Shown here: one piece after another, positions 18,507 through 26,579 of the stretch
How positions within the stretch are numbered: the stretch's first letter is position 1
Layout: each line of letters opens with the position of its first letter
Assembly: GCF_011605345.1 (NCBI RefSeq)
Contig: NZ_JAAOXM010000006.1
Span: 1 to 64,000, forward strand
Length of the DNA: 64,000 nt
Source of the DNA: Burkholderia sp. D-99
GTDB lineage: Bacteria > Pseudomonadota > Gammaproteobacteria > Burkholderiales > Burkholderiaceae
Direction: 5' to 3'
Program-made: the position numbers and the translations under genes
The notes under the pieces: generated by a model
What the model saw: only the letters and a program-made list of their open reading frames with translations
The model's database searches: none
What the model was told of the DNA's origin: nothing

Positions 18507-19505
18507 CTACAGCCCGCTGTTCGTCGCGCGCTGGCGCAGCAGCCCGAGCACTGCGTCGCAATACGGGGTCGGCACGCCGAGCTTGCGCCCGAGTTCGGGA
18601 AACACGCCGAGGATCGGCCCGATCTCGAGCGCGCGCCCCGCTTCGAAATCCTGCAGCATCGACGTCTTGAACGCACCGAGCTTGCGCGTGACCGCGATCC
18701 GCTCGGGCCCGCTCATCCCCGTCGACAGGCCAAGCTTCGCGCCGATCGCGGCCGCCTCCTCCATCATCCGCAGCGCGAGATCCTGCGTGAACGGATCGTC
18801 GAGCAACTGCTCGGCCGTCGAGCCCGTCAGCGCGCTCAGCGGATTCATGTTCATGTTGCCCCACAGCTTCGTCCAGATCTCGGTCCGGATCGCCGGCGTC
18901 GACTCGACGTCGAAGCCACCCGCCGCGAGCGCCGCGGCGAACCGGGCGGTGACCATGTCGAGCCGCGCATCGGGCGCACCGACGATCAGCCGGTTGCCAC
19001 GCCCGCGGCGCACGATGCCCGGCGCGTCGGTACTCGACGACAGGTGAACGACGCAGCCGATCGCCTGGGCGGGCGGCAACGCCGCCGACACCGTGCCGGC
19101 CGGGTCGACCGCGTCGAGCGGCACGCCGTCGAGCGCCCCTTCGAGCCCGTGCGTGAACCACCACGGCAGCCCGTTCATCGCCGCGACGATCACGGTGTCC
19201 GGCCCGACCAGCGGTGCAATGCGCGCGGCCAGCGCCGGCAGTGCCTGTGCCTTCAACGCGATCACCACGTAGTCCTGCACGCCGAGCGCGGCCGCATCGT
19301 CGCTCGCTCGCACCGGAACCGACGACGTCGCGCCCGCCTCGTCGATCACGCGCACGCCGTGCGCATTCAGCGCATCGAGCGTCGCGCCTCGCGCGTACGC
19401 GCTCACGGTCATGCCGGCGCGCGACAGCGCGGCCGCGAGCAATCCGCCGATCGCGCCGACCCCGACTACCGCCGCGCGCACCGACCCTGAATTCGTGTCG
19501 TTCAT
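18507..19505 (-). CDS. 2-dehydropantoate 2-reductase family protein (PanE/ApbA)
   Basis: A 332-residue NADPH-dependent reductase of the ketopantoate reductase family. The N-terminal Rossmann motif VVGVGAIGGLLAAALSRAG, the substrate region VIVAAMNGLPWW and the C-terminal helical domain starting KLWGNMNMNPLSALTGS (with the catalytic lysine) are present. The reaction for the namesake is ketopantoate to pantoate in coenzyme A synthesis, but Burkholderia genomes usually carry several paralogues and context gives no support for pantothenate synthesis here, so the substrate is open. Confidence 0.85.
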   Translation of the reverse strand: MNDTNSGSVRAAVVGVGAIGGLLAAALSRAGMTVSAYARGATLDALNAHGVRVIDEAGATSSVPVRASDDAAALGVQDYVVIALKAQALPALAARIAPLVGPDTVIVAAMNGLPWWFTHGLEGALDGVPLDAVDPAGTVSAALPPAQAIGCVVHLSSSTDAPGIVRRGRGNRLIVGAPDARLDMVTARFAAALAAGGFDVESTPAIRTEIWTKLWGNMNMNPLSALTGSTAEQLLDDPFTQDLALRMMEEAAAIGAKLGLSTGMSGPERIAVTRKLGAFKTSMLQDFEAGRALEIGPILGVFPELGRKLGVPTPYCDAVLGLLRQRATNSGL

Positions 19506-19604
19506 GATGGAATTCCGTCTCCTGGAAGCCGACGAGCATAACGCTCAATGGTTGCGGACACAACCATTCACGCGCCCGCGTGCCACGCGCGGTGTTCGTC
19601 CGCT

Positions 19605-20750
19605 TCAGCGCGGCTCGCCACCGGCCTCCACCGGTTCGTCATCAGCCGCGCCGCCCGTCGCGCCGAGCACGCCGGCGATCTGGCTCTTGTCGTGCATGCC
19701 GAGCTTGCGGTACGCGCAGCGCAGGTAGTGCCGCACGGTCGTCGGCGAAATCGCCATCTGTTGCGCGACTTCCTTGTGCGAGCGCCCGGCGCCGTAATAG
19801 CGGATCGCCGCGAGCTCGCGCGGGCTCAGGCGGTCGAGCAACGAACGCGGCCGCGCCTCGATCTGGAACAGCCCCGCAACCGGCACACACTGGATCCGCA
19901 ACGCATCGCCGACGAACGGCTGGCCCGCCTGGCGCCGCAGGTGCGCAACGAGCGGCTCCGGCACGCGCGCACCGGCCCATGCCGGCCATTCGGTGCGCAG
20001 CACGTCGTCGAAGCCGTGATCGGCGTGATGGAGCACGCCGAAGTTGTCGCACAGTGCGCGCGCCGCCGGTGCAACCGTATCGCCGCGCTCGCGCGTGAGC
20101 TGCGCGGCGCGATTGATCGTCAGCGCCGCCGCGAGATGCGGAATCACTTCCTCGAAACGGCGTGCGTCGTCGTCGCTGAACGGACGATTCAGGCCCTGGC
20201 GGTAGATCGACATGAACGTCGTCAGGCCGAAACGGCGATCGAGCGTGCACACGCACATCAGTTGCGCGAGCCCGTACTTCACGCACCAGTCGCGAAACCG
20301 GGCATCGAGCCCCGGCTCGACGACCGTCAACCGCACCGCGTGGCCGTGCGCGCCGCGCAGCGTGCGATGCGCGAGCGGGTCGCAATCGCGCACACGCTTC
20401 CAGTCGCTGAAGAACGCGTGCGGCAGACGGTACAGGAAGCTGTTGTGCATCACCGGGCCGGTCGGCACATGGGTCGCGACGCCGGTCCATGCAGCGTCGA
20501 ACGGAATGAGCGCCTGCAGCAGCGAAAAGAAGCGGTATTCGAACTCGCCGATACCGGACCGCGCGGCAACCGCGTACAGGTCGAGCAGCATCAGCCCGAG
20601 TTCGCGCTGCGATGCGTCGCCGCGCGTGACACCGTCGAAATCGGCACGCCGGGACGGCAGCGGCGGCCAGGCGAACTCGTCGAGCACGATGGCGGCCGGC
20701 ACGTCCCGCAGCGCTTCGAGATCCTGCCCGATATCCGTCGTGATCCTCAC
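19605..20750 (-). CDS. LuxR-type transcriptional regulator
   Basis: A 381-residue regulator whose C-terminal 65 residues form a GerE/LuxR helix-turn-helix: LSPRELAAIRYYGAGRSHKEVAQQ, then ISPTTVRHYLRCAYRKLG. The first 300 residues contain no receiver motif or recognisable acyl-homoserine-lactone domain, though they look like a GAF/PAS-type sensor. The GTG at 20750 is chosen because GGGGAGCGG lies just upstream; an open frame extends to 20876 without a ribosome binding site. It is divergent from the porin/MFS/deacetylase operon across 302 bp and is the obvious candidate regulator of it. Confidence 0.85.
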   Translation of the reverse strand: MRITTDIGQDLEALRDVPAAIVLDEFAWPPLPSRRADFDGVTRGDASQRELGLMLLDLYAVAARSGIGEFEYRFFSLLQALIPFDAAWTGVATHVPTGPVMHNSFLYRLPHAFFSDWKRVRDCDPLAHRTLRGAHGHAVRLTVVEPGLDARFRDWCVKYGLAQLMCVCTLDRRFGLTTFMSIYRQGLNRPFSDDDARRFEEVIPHLAAALTINRAAQLTRERGDTVAPAARALCDNFGVLHHADHGFDDVLRTEWPAWAGARVPEPLVAHLRRQAGQPFVGDALRIQCVPVAGLFQIEARPRSLLDRLSPRELAAIRYYGAGRSHKEVAQQMAISPTTVRHYLRCAYRKLGMHDKSQIAGVLGATGGAADDEPVEAGGEPR

Positions 20751-21052
20751 CTTCCGCTCCCCTGCCCGATCGGGCTGCTGACGTGCGCAACGACACCCGC
20801 CGATTATAGCGATCGGCTTTTTTGACGGGCCACGGTGCCGGAACGGGCGCCAGCCCCATCCATTTGAACGGTGCACCGCACGTTGCTGCTCCGCAGCACG
20901 CCGCGCGACGCCAGCGCGTCACGTACATGCCGCGCACCGCGGGTTTTCCACACCGTTCATCTGTACGACTGTTCGAAGGTTTTCCCGCTGCGGACACTGC
21001 GTCGCGACAACACCAACGACAAACCGATGCAGGACGGTATGGAGAACCCCAC
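20751..21052. promoter_or_regulatory. Divergent control region, LuxR regulator and porin operon
   Basis: 302 bp without a gene. It contains a short perfect hairpin TGCTGC-TCC-GCAGCA at 20884-20898 and an AT-richer zone near 20941-20995. Promoters for both directions must lie here. No experimentally defined operator can be named from sequence. Confidence 0.55.
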
Positions 21053-22099
21053 GTGACGAAACCCCGCTTCATCCGCACGGCCGCGGCCGCCGCGACGCTT
21101 GCTGCGTGCAGCGCCGCCGCACACGCGCAGTCGACCCTCACGCTGTACGGCGCGCTCGACGCCGGCGTGCAATACCTGACGCATGCCGACGGGCGCCACT
21201 CGGCCGTGCAGTTGCAGAACTACGGCATCCTGCCTTCGCAGATCGGGCTGAAGGGCAACGAGGATCTCGGCAGCGGCTGGCGTGCGCTGTTCAAGCTCGA
21301 ACAGGGCCTCAACCTCAACGACGGCACCGCGACCGCTCCCGGCTACGCGTTCTTCCGAGGCGCGTACGTCGGCATCGGGGGGCCTGTCGGCACCATCACG
21401 CTCGGCCGGCAGTTCAGCGTGCTGTTCGACAAGACGCTGTTCTACGACCCGCTCTGGTACGCGTCGTACAGCGGCCAGGGCGTCATCGTGCCGATGAACG
21501 CGAACTTCATCGACCACTCGGTCAAGTACCAGTCGCCGACGTTCGCCGGCTTCGACGTCGAGGCGCTTGCCGCGACGTCCGGCGTCGCCGGCAATACGCG
21601 CGCCGGACGCGTGCTCGAACTCGGCGGCCAGTACACGAGCAACGGCCTGTCGGTCAGCGCGGTGCTGCATCAGGCGCACGGCGATGTATCCGCGGCCGAC
21701 GACACGTCGGCACGCCGCCGCGAACTCGGCACGCTCGCCGCGCGCTATGCGTTCGCCGCGCTGCCGCTCACCGTCTATGCAGGTGTCGAACGCCTGACCG
21801 GCGACCTCGACGCCGCGCGCACGATCGTCTGGGGCGGTGCGCGCTACCTGACACCGAACGGGATCGGCCTGAACGCGGGCGTCTACCACACCGACTCGCG
21901 CACGCCGGCGATCGGCCACCCGACGCTGTTCATCGCGAGCACCACGTACGCGCTGTCGAAACGCACCGTCGCCTACGTGAACCTCGGCTATGCGCGCAAC
22001 AGCGGCCAGAGCTCACAGACCGTCTACGAATACGACCCGACGCCGCTCGCGGGCGCATCGCAGTTCGGCGCGATGGTCGGCATGTACCACCTGTTCTGA
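21053..22099 (+). CDS. Gram-negative general porin (OmpC-like, trimeric)
   Basis: A 348-residue outer membrane porin of the betaproteobacterial type. The signal peptide (cleavage near AAAHA-QST) is followed by STLTLYGALDAGVQYL, the usual first strand, then repeated amphipathic strands (SQIGLKGNEDLGSGWRALFKLEQG, GTITLGRQF) and the conserved ending FGAMVGMYHLF with terminal phenylalanine for BAM recognition. Start: GTG at 21053 with GGAG at 21041-21044. It leads an apparent operon with an MFS carrier (21 bp downstream) and a deacetylase-fold enzyme, so it may admit the same substrate. Confidence 0.93.
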   Translation: MTKPRFIRTAAAAATLAACSAAAHAQSTLTLYGALDAGVQYLTHADGRHSAVQLQNYGILPSQIGLKGNEDLGSGWRALFKLEQGLNLNDGTATAPGYAFFRGAYVGIGGPVGTITLGRQFSVLFDKTLFYDPLWYASYSGQGVIVPMNANFIDHSVKYQSPTFAGFDVEALAATSGVAGNTRAGRVLELGGQYTSNGLSVSAVLHQAHGDVSAADDTSARRRELGTLAARYAFAALPLTVYAGVERLTGDLDAARTIVWGGARYLTPNGIGLNAGVYHTDSRTPAIGHPTLFIASTTYALSKRTVAYVNLGYARNSGQSSQTVYEYDPTPLAGASQFGAMVGMYHLF

Positions 22100-22120
22100 C
22101 TCCCCAAACGAGATCCCGCC

Positions 22121-23329
22121 ATGAAAACCCTGTCCCCGGATGCCGTACTCCCGCCCGACGGCCGCGCATCGACCTTCGCGCGCTCGACGCTCGTCGCGCT
22201 CGTCGTGTTCGCGGCCATCACGCCGCTGTTGCTGCTCGTGGCGCCCGCGGTCGCCGGCCAGCTCGCGACGCAACTCGGGCTGTCCGCGTCGCAGATCGGC
22301 GCCTACTTCTTCGTCGAACTCGGCGCGTTCAGCCTCGCGACCGTGCCGTCGTACTTATGGCTCGGCCGGGTCGACGCGCGCCGCGTCGCCGCGTTCGCGA
22401 TCGCGCTGTTCGGCGCGGGCAACCTGCTGACCGCGCTGTGGATGCCGGGCTTCGCCGCCCTGCTCGCGCTGCGCGCCGTCACCGCACTCGGCGGCGGTTC
22501 GCTGATGGTGCTCTGCATGACAAGCGCCGCGACGAGCGAGAACAGCGACCGCGTGTACGGCCTGTGGGTCGTCGGCCAGTTGATCGCGGGCGCGATCGGC
22601 CTGTTCGCGCTGCCGCATGTGTTCGCGGCATTCGGGCTGCGCGCGCTGTATGTCGCGCTCGCCGCGCTCGCGCTGCTCGCGGCGCCGCTGTCGCGCGGCT
22701 TTCCGTCATCGCTGGGCGCGCGAACCGCACCCGCGCAAAACGCGCGCGGCGCCGCGGCGCAAACGCCGCAAAGCTTCATCGTGCTCGCGATCGGCGCGGT
22801 GCTGACGTTCTATCTCGCGATCGGCAGCGTGTGGACGTTCGCAAGCCGTGCCGCGTCCGAAGCCGGGCTCGATCCGCAGTCGACCGGCAACGTGCTCGCG
22901 ATCGCGAGCGTGATGGGCATCGCCGGCGCGGCGCTCGCGTCGTGCGCGGGCGGCCGGCTCGCGCGGCGCGCGATGCTCGCGGCCGGTTACGCGCTGCTTG
23001 CGGCGTCGCTCGTCGCGCTCGCCGTGATGCGGGAAACCGGCGGCTACAGCGCGGCGATCTTCGCATTCAAGTTCGCGTGGACCTTCGTCCTGCCGTTCAT
23101 CCTCGCGACCGTCGCGCAGATCGACACGTCGGGCCGCCTCGTGGCCACGCTCAATTTCGTGATCGGCGCCGGCCTCGCTGCCGGCCCGCTGCTCGCCGGG
23201 CTGATGCTCGACGCCGGCGGCACGATGCATGCGTTGTTCACGATCGCGACGGCCGTCGCGATCGTGTCGTTCGCCGCACTGCGCCACATCGACCGCCGCA
23301 CACGCCCTTCCGTTTCCTCCCAACCGTGA
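22121..23329 (+). CDS. Major facilitator superfamily transporter
   Basis: A 402-residue membrane carrier with about 12 hydrophobic helices. Helix-forming stretches such as LVALVVFAAITPLLLLVAPAV and the loop LGRVDARRVAAFAI after helix 2 are MFS-like. It follows the porin by 21 bp and precedes the amidohydrolase by 16 bp, suggesting inner-membrane uptake (or export) of the compound handled by the operon. The family covers too many substrates to assign one. Confidence 0.85.
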   Translation: MKTLSPDAVLPPDGRASTFARSTLVALVVFAAITPLLLLVAPAVAGQLATQLGLSASQIGAYFFVELGAFSLATVPSYLWLGRVDARRVAAFAIALFGAGNLLTALWMPGFAALLALRAVTALGGGSLMVLCMTSAATSENSDRVYGLWVVGQLIAGAIGLFALPHVFAAFGLRALYVALAALALLAAPLSRGFPSSLGARTAPAQNARGAAAQTPQSFIVLAIGAVLTFYLAIGSVWTFASRAASEAGLDPQSTGNVLAIASVMGIAGAALASCAGGRLARRAMLAAGYALLAASLVALAVMRETGGYSAAIFAFKFAWTFVLPFILATVAQIDTSGRLVATLNFVIGAGLAAGPLLAGLMLDAGGTMHALFTIATAVAIVSFAALRHIDRRTRPSVSSQP

Positions 23330-23345
23330 CAGGTCACGCACATCC

Positions 23346-24455
23346 ATGAATCGCACTGCCTTCTTCACCGACGAACGCACTTTCTGGCACACCGGCGGCA
23401 CGCATGCGCTGTTCTTCCCGGTCGGCGGCTGGGTCCAGCCGCCGTCGAGCGCGGGCTACGCGGAATCGCCCGATTCGAAACGCCGCTTCCTGTCGCTCGT
23501 GCAGGCCTCGGGCCTGGCCGCGCAGCTCGACCTGCGCGGTGCCGAACCGGCATCGACCGCCGACCTGCTGCGCATTCACCCCGCGCACTATCTCGACGCG
23601 TTCCGCACGCTCAGCGACGCGAACGGCGGCGACCTCGGCGATCTCGCGCCGTTCGGCAAGGGCAGCTACGAGATCGCCGCGCTGTCTGCCGGCCTTGCGA
23701 TCACTGCCGTCGATACGGTGGTCGGCGAGCGCGCGGCCAATGCATTCTCGCTGTCGCGGCCGCCCGGCCACCACTGCCTGCGCGATCGCCCGATGGGTTT
23801 CTGCATGCTGGCGAACATCCCGATCGCGATCGAGGCCGCACGCGCGAACCACGGCATCGAGCGCGTCGCCGTAATCGACTGGGACGTGCATCACGGCAAC
23901 GGCACGCAGTCGATCTATTACGACGATCCGGACACACTGACGATCTCGCTGCACCAGGACCGCTGTTTCCCGCCCGGCTATAGCGGCGCGGACGATCGCG
24001 GCGAAGGCGCGGGCGTCGGCGCGAACCTGAACGTGCCGCTGCTCGCGGGCAGCGGCGACGATGCGTATCGCTACGCGTTCGAGCGGATCGTGCTGCCGGC
24101 GCTGGAGCATTTCCGGCCCGAGCTGATCGTCGTCGCCAGCGGCCTCGATGCGAGCGCGGTCGATCCGCTCGCGCGCATGCAGTTGCATACCGACAGCTAC
24201 CGGTTCATGACGCGTGTGGTGAAGGAGGCTGCGCAACGCCATTGCGGCGGGCGGCTCGTGATCGTTCACGAAGGCGGCTATTCGGAGGCGTACGTGCCGT
24301 TCTGCGGGCTCGCGATCGTCGAGGAACTGGCCGGCATTCGCACCGACGTCGCCGATCCGATGCTCGACCTCGCGATCGCGCAACAGCCGGGCGAGCGGTT
24401 CGTCACGTTCCAGCGCGAACTGCTGGACGAGCTGGCGGCGTCGTTCGGGTTGTAA
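23346..24455 (+). CDS. Histone-deacetylase-fold amidohydrolase (acetylpolyamine-type)
   Basis: A 369-residue zinc-dependent deacetylase of the class II HDAC / acetylpolyamine amidohydrolase / acetoin-utilisation family. Visible active-site elements are RPPGHHC (paired histidines), VIDWDVHHGNGTQ (zinc ligands Asp and His), ASGLDASAVDPL (third ligand Asp) and HEGGYSE (transition-state tyrosine). Bacterial members remove acetyl groups from polyamines or other acylated amines. It is the third gene of the porin/MFS operon; the ATG at 23346 gives a normal N-terminus. Confidence 0.9.
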   Translation: MNRTAFFTDERTFWHTGGTHALFFPVGGWVQPPSSAGYAESPDSKRRFLSLVQASGLAAQLDLRGAEPASTADLLRIHPAHYLDAFRTLSDANGGDLGDLAPFGKGSYEIAALSAGLAITAVDTVVGERAANAFSLSRPPGHHCLRDRPMGFCMLANIPIAIEAARANHGIERVAVIDWDVHHGNGTQSIYYDDPDTLTISLHQDRCFPPGYSGADDRGEGAGVGANLNVPLLAGSGDDAYRYAFERIVLPALEHFRPELIVVASGLDASAVDPLARMQLHTDSYRFMTRVVKEAAQRHCGGRLVIVHEGGYSEAYVPFCGLAIVEELAGIRTDVADPMLDLAIAQQPGERFVTFQRELLDELAASFGL

Positions 24456-24569
24456 GGCGCGCTGACAGACGCGGCGGGGGCCGGTGGGGGCCGGCCCTCT
24501 TGCGCGATCGGAGCGGATGGGGTTTCCTGTGCTTTTATCCCCGTTCCGGCCCGAAGCCGCACTCTTCCG

Positions 24570-24800
24570 ATGAAATCGTCCCCGCGCGATAACGATGACA
24601 ATACCAAGGCGCGCCGCCAGCCTTCGAAGCTGGTCCTGAACATCGCCGCCGTGACGGTCGGCCTCATCACGTTCGCGATCGGCGCGGCGTGGGTGATCTA
24701 TAGCTGGGTCGTCGATCGCGAAGCGCAGTATTTTGCGATTCCGCTGGTGTTCTCGGTGCCGGTAATCGTGGCGGTCGCGATCCGGAGCTTCTGGGAATAG
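24570..24800 (+). CDS. Small two-helix membrane protein of unknown function
   Basis: A 76-residue protein: a hydrophilic charged N-terminus (about 20 residues), then two hydrophobic segments (VLNIAAVTVGLITFAIGAAW and FAIPLVFSVPVIVAVAI) joined by a short WVVDREAQY loop. I do not recognise a family. Codon usage matches its surroundings. No ribosome binding site is strong, but the composition supports a real small membrane protein. Confidence 0.6.
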   Translation: MKSSPRDNDDNTKARRQPSKLVLNIAAVTVGLITFAIGAAWVIYSWVVDREAQYFAIPLVFSVPVIVAVAIRSFWE

Positions 24801-24817
24801 ACGCGCCAGAAACGACG

Positions 24818-24849
24818 AAGCGCCGCGGGTCGGGTGACGCGTGGCGCTT
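24818..24849 (+). terminator. Possible weak terminator hairpin
   Basis: A 7-bp inverted repeat AAGCGCC (24818-24824) / GGCGCTT (24843-24849), 17 bp after the small membrane protein gene. There is no proper T run, so the call is tentative. Confidence 0.35.
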
Positions 24850-24905
24850 GGTATTGGGCTTGTTTCAGATGAAGCGGCGAGCCCCTCGATTCACTTGCAC
24901 GCCGG

Positions 24906-25211
24906 TCACAGGCCGGGACGCGGGCACGGATTGGGGGCTGCGCCTTGATATCTGCCGACGACGGCGCCCAGGGCGGCGCCCAGCGCGGCGTTAGCCAGCG
25001 ACGCGCCGAGCGCTTCCAGCCCGCTTCCGGTCGCCAGCGACTGGCCGCTCGACATCACCCGCCCCGAGTACGCAGAGCACGCCGACGACGATGCAGCCGT
25101 CTGCACGGGCTTGGCACTCCATGCGACGTTGTCGGCAGGCGTATTGGCAAATGCCGGCGCAGCCAGCAGCAGCGCAAGAACGGAAATCGGGATGCGTACG
25201 GTGTTTTTCAT
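24906..25211 (-). CDS. Small exported protein with glycine-zipper-like C-terminus
   Basis: A 101-residue secreted protein. Signal peptide MKNTVRIPISVLALLLAAPAFA with cleavage after AFA, then a polar middle containing one Cys in SSSACSAYSG, and a C-terminal LGASLANAALGAALGAVVG stretch with small residues at regular spacing, as in glycine-zipper envelope proteins. The ATG at 25211 is preceded by GAGGGG; the open frame runs further up to 25259 without support. Function unknown. Confidence 0.7.
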   Translation of the reverse strand: MKNTVRIPISVLALLLAAPAFANTPADNVAWSAKPVQTAASSSACSAYSGRVMSSGQSLATGSGLEALGASLANAALGAALGAVVGRYQGAAPNPCPRPGL

Positions 25212-25332
25212 CGGTGGCCCCTCGGTGTTGTTGTACTTCTTGTATTTGATCGCGATCACGATACTACACGCGGCCGAATTCCAGTGTGCGCTCGTACGGG
25301 CAGCACGTCGGCAAACAAAACGGGGACCAACA

Positions 25333-25369
25333 AAAAAGCGCTGCGGCCAATCGGCCGACAGCGCTTTTT
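25333..25369 (-). terminator. Terminator after tRNA-Leu
   Basis: A perfect 11-bp stem AAAAAGCGCTG (25333-25343) / CAGCGCTTTTT (25359-25369) encloses a second CGGCC/GGCCG stem. On the minus strand it ends in U-rich sequence about 35 bp after the tRNA CCA end. Confidence 0.9.
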
Positions 25370-25404
25370 AATGAATGGCCCGTGACGGAGGCGCATTCGA
25401 CTTC

Positions 25405-25491
25405 TGGTGCGTGAGGCCGGACTCGAACCGGCACACCCTTGCGGGCGTCAGGACCTAAACCTGGTGCGTCTACCAATTTCGCCACTCACGC
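25405..25491 (-). tRNA. tRNA-Leu (anticodon TAG)
   Basis: An 87-nt class II tRNA with long variable arm. Acceptor stem GCGTGAG/CTCACGC, anticodon loop TTTAGGT giving TAG, variable hairpin CGCCC-GCAA-GGGTG, T arm GCCGG-TTCGAGT-CCGGC, encoded CCA. The outermost anticodon-stem pair is C-A rather than a standard pair. Confidence 0.97.
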
Positions 25492-25726
25492 GCATTTCCT
25501 GTCGCCTGACTACACGGCACGCAAGACGCGTTTCCGCGCGCCCGGGACATCGCGCCGGCCTGGAACCGGCACGCCCGATCAGGCGAGCGCGAGATTCTAC
25601 CCGATCCGTGCGGCGTTGTCTCGCCCCGCCGGCACCCGTCGTGCAGCGGTGCTAGAATGCCGCGCTCGACGTTTCGGCACCGCGCCGCCGCGCGTCCCCC
25701 GAACCCGCCCCCACACGATTCCGCCC

Positions 25727-26560
25727 GTGAACTTCGACGAATACTGTCAGCAAAAGGCCGCCCCCGCGGGCTCCAGCGTCTACTACGCGCTGCGTCAGGC
25801 GCCGCTCGCCACGCAGCCACGCCTGACCGCGCTGTTCGCGCTGCGCCGCGAACTCGAGGAAACCGTCAAGGAAACCAGCGACCCGACCGTCGGACACACG
25901 AAGCTCGCGTGGTGGCACAAGGAACTCGCGGCGCTGGCCGACGGGCAGCCGTCGCACCCGGTCACGAAGGCACTCGCGCAGCATCATCCGGCGATCGCCG
26001 CCGAGGCCGATGCGTTGCGCATGCTCGTCAACGGTTACGGGATGGATCTCGAACAGGCGCGCTACCTCGATTTCGCGAACCTGCAGCGTTACGTCGCGCA
26101 GACCGGCAGCACGTTCGCGTCGCTGGTCGCGCGCGCCGGCGCCGCCAACCCGGCCGACCCGCAGCCGTGGGCCGCAGACGCCGGCCGCGCGCTGATGCTC
26201 GCGCAGTTCGTGCAGGAACTCGGCAAAGACGCGCGCCACGGCCGCATCTACCTGCCGATCGACGAGCTGCAGCGCTACAACGTGACGGCGGCCGACCTGC
26301 TGAACCGTCGCTACAGCCCGGCGTTCACCGAGCTGCTGCAATTCCAGACGGCACGGGCGCGCGAAGCGCTCGCGGCCGCCGAAGCGGCGATCCCTGCATC
26401 CGAACGCCGCACCCAGCGCACGCTGCGCGCGCAGATCGCACTGGCCAGCTCGCTGCTCGACGAAATCGAGCGTGACGGCTACCAGGTGCTGCACCAGCGC
26501 ATCGCGCTGACGCCGATCCGCAAACTGTGGATCGCGTGGCGCGCCGCGCGCCGACGCTGA
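25727..26560 (+). CDS. Squalene/phytoene synthase-fold protein lacking catalytic motifs
   Basis: A 277-residue all-helical protein of the squalene/phytoene synthase superfamily (start GTG at 25727). The first aspartate-rich motif of active enzymes is replaced around residues 38-49 by ALRRELEETVKE, and the second is shortened to QFVQELGKDA (residues 160-169), although the following RHGRIYLPIDEL is kept. The pattern TVGHTKLAWWHKEL and this altered second motif recall mitochondrial NDUFAF6, a non-enzymatic complex I assembly factor of the same fold. I therefore doubt prenyl-transfer activity. It stands alone, convergent with the DUF1501 gene and not near hopanoid genes. Confidence 0.75.
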   Translation: MNFDEYCQQKAAPAGSSVYYALRQAPLATQPRLTALFALRRELEETVKETSDPTVGHTKLAWWHKELAALADGQPSHPVTKALAQHHPAIAAEADALRMLVNGYGMDLEQARYLDFANLQRYVAQTGSTFASLVARAGAANPADPQPWAADAGRALMLAQFVQELGKDARHGRIYLPIDELQRYNVTAADLLNRRYSPAFTELLQFQTARAREALAAAEAAIPASERRTQRTLRAQIALASSLLDEIERDGYQVLHQRIALTPIRKLWIAWRAARRR

Positions 26561-26579
26561 CCCGCACGACGCACGCCCA

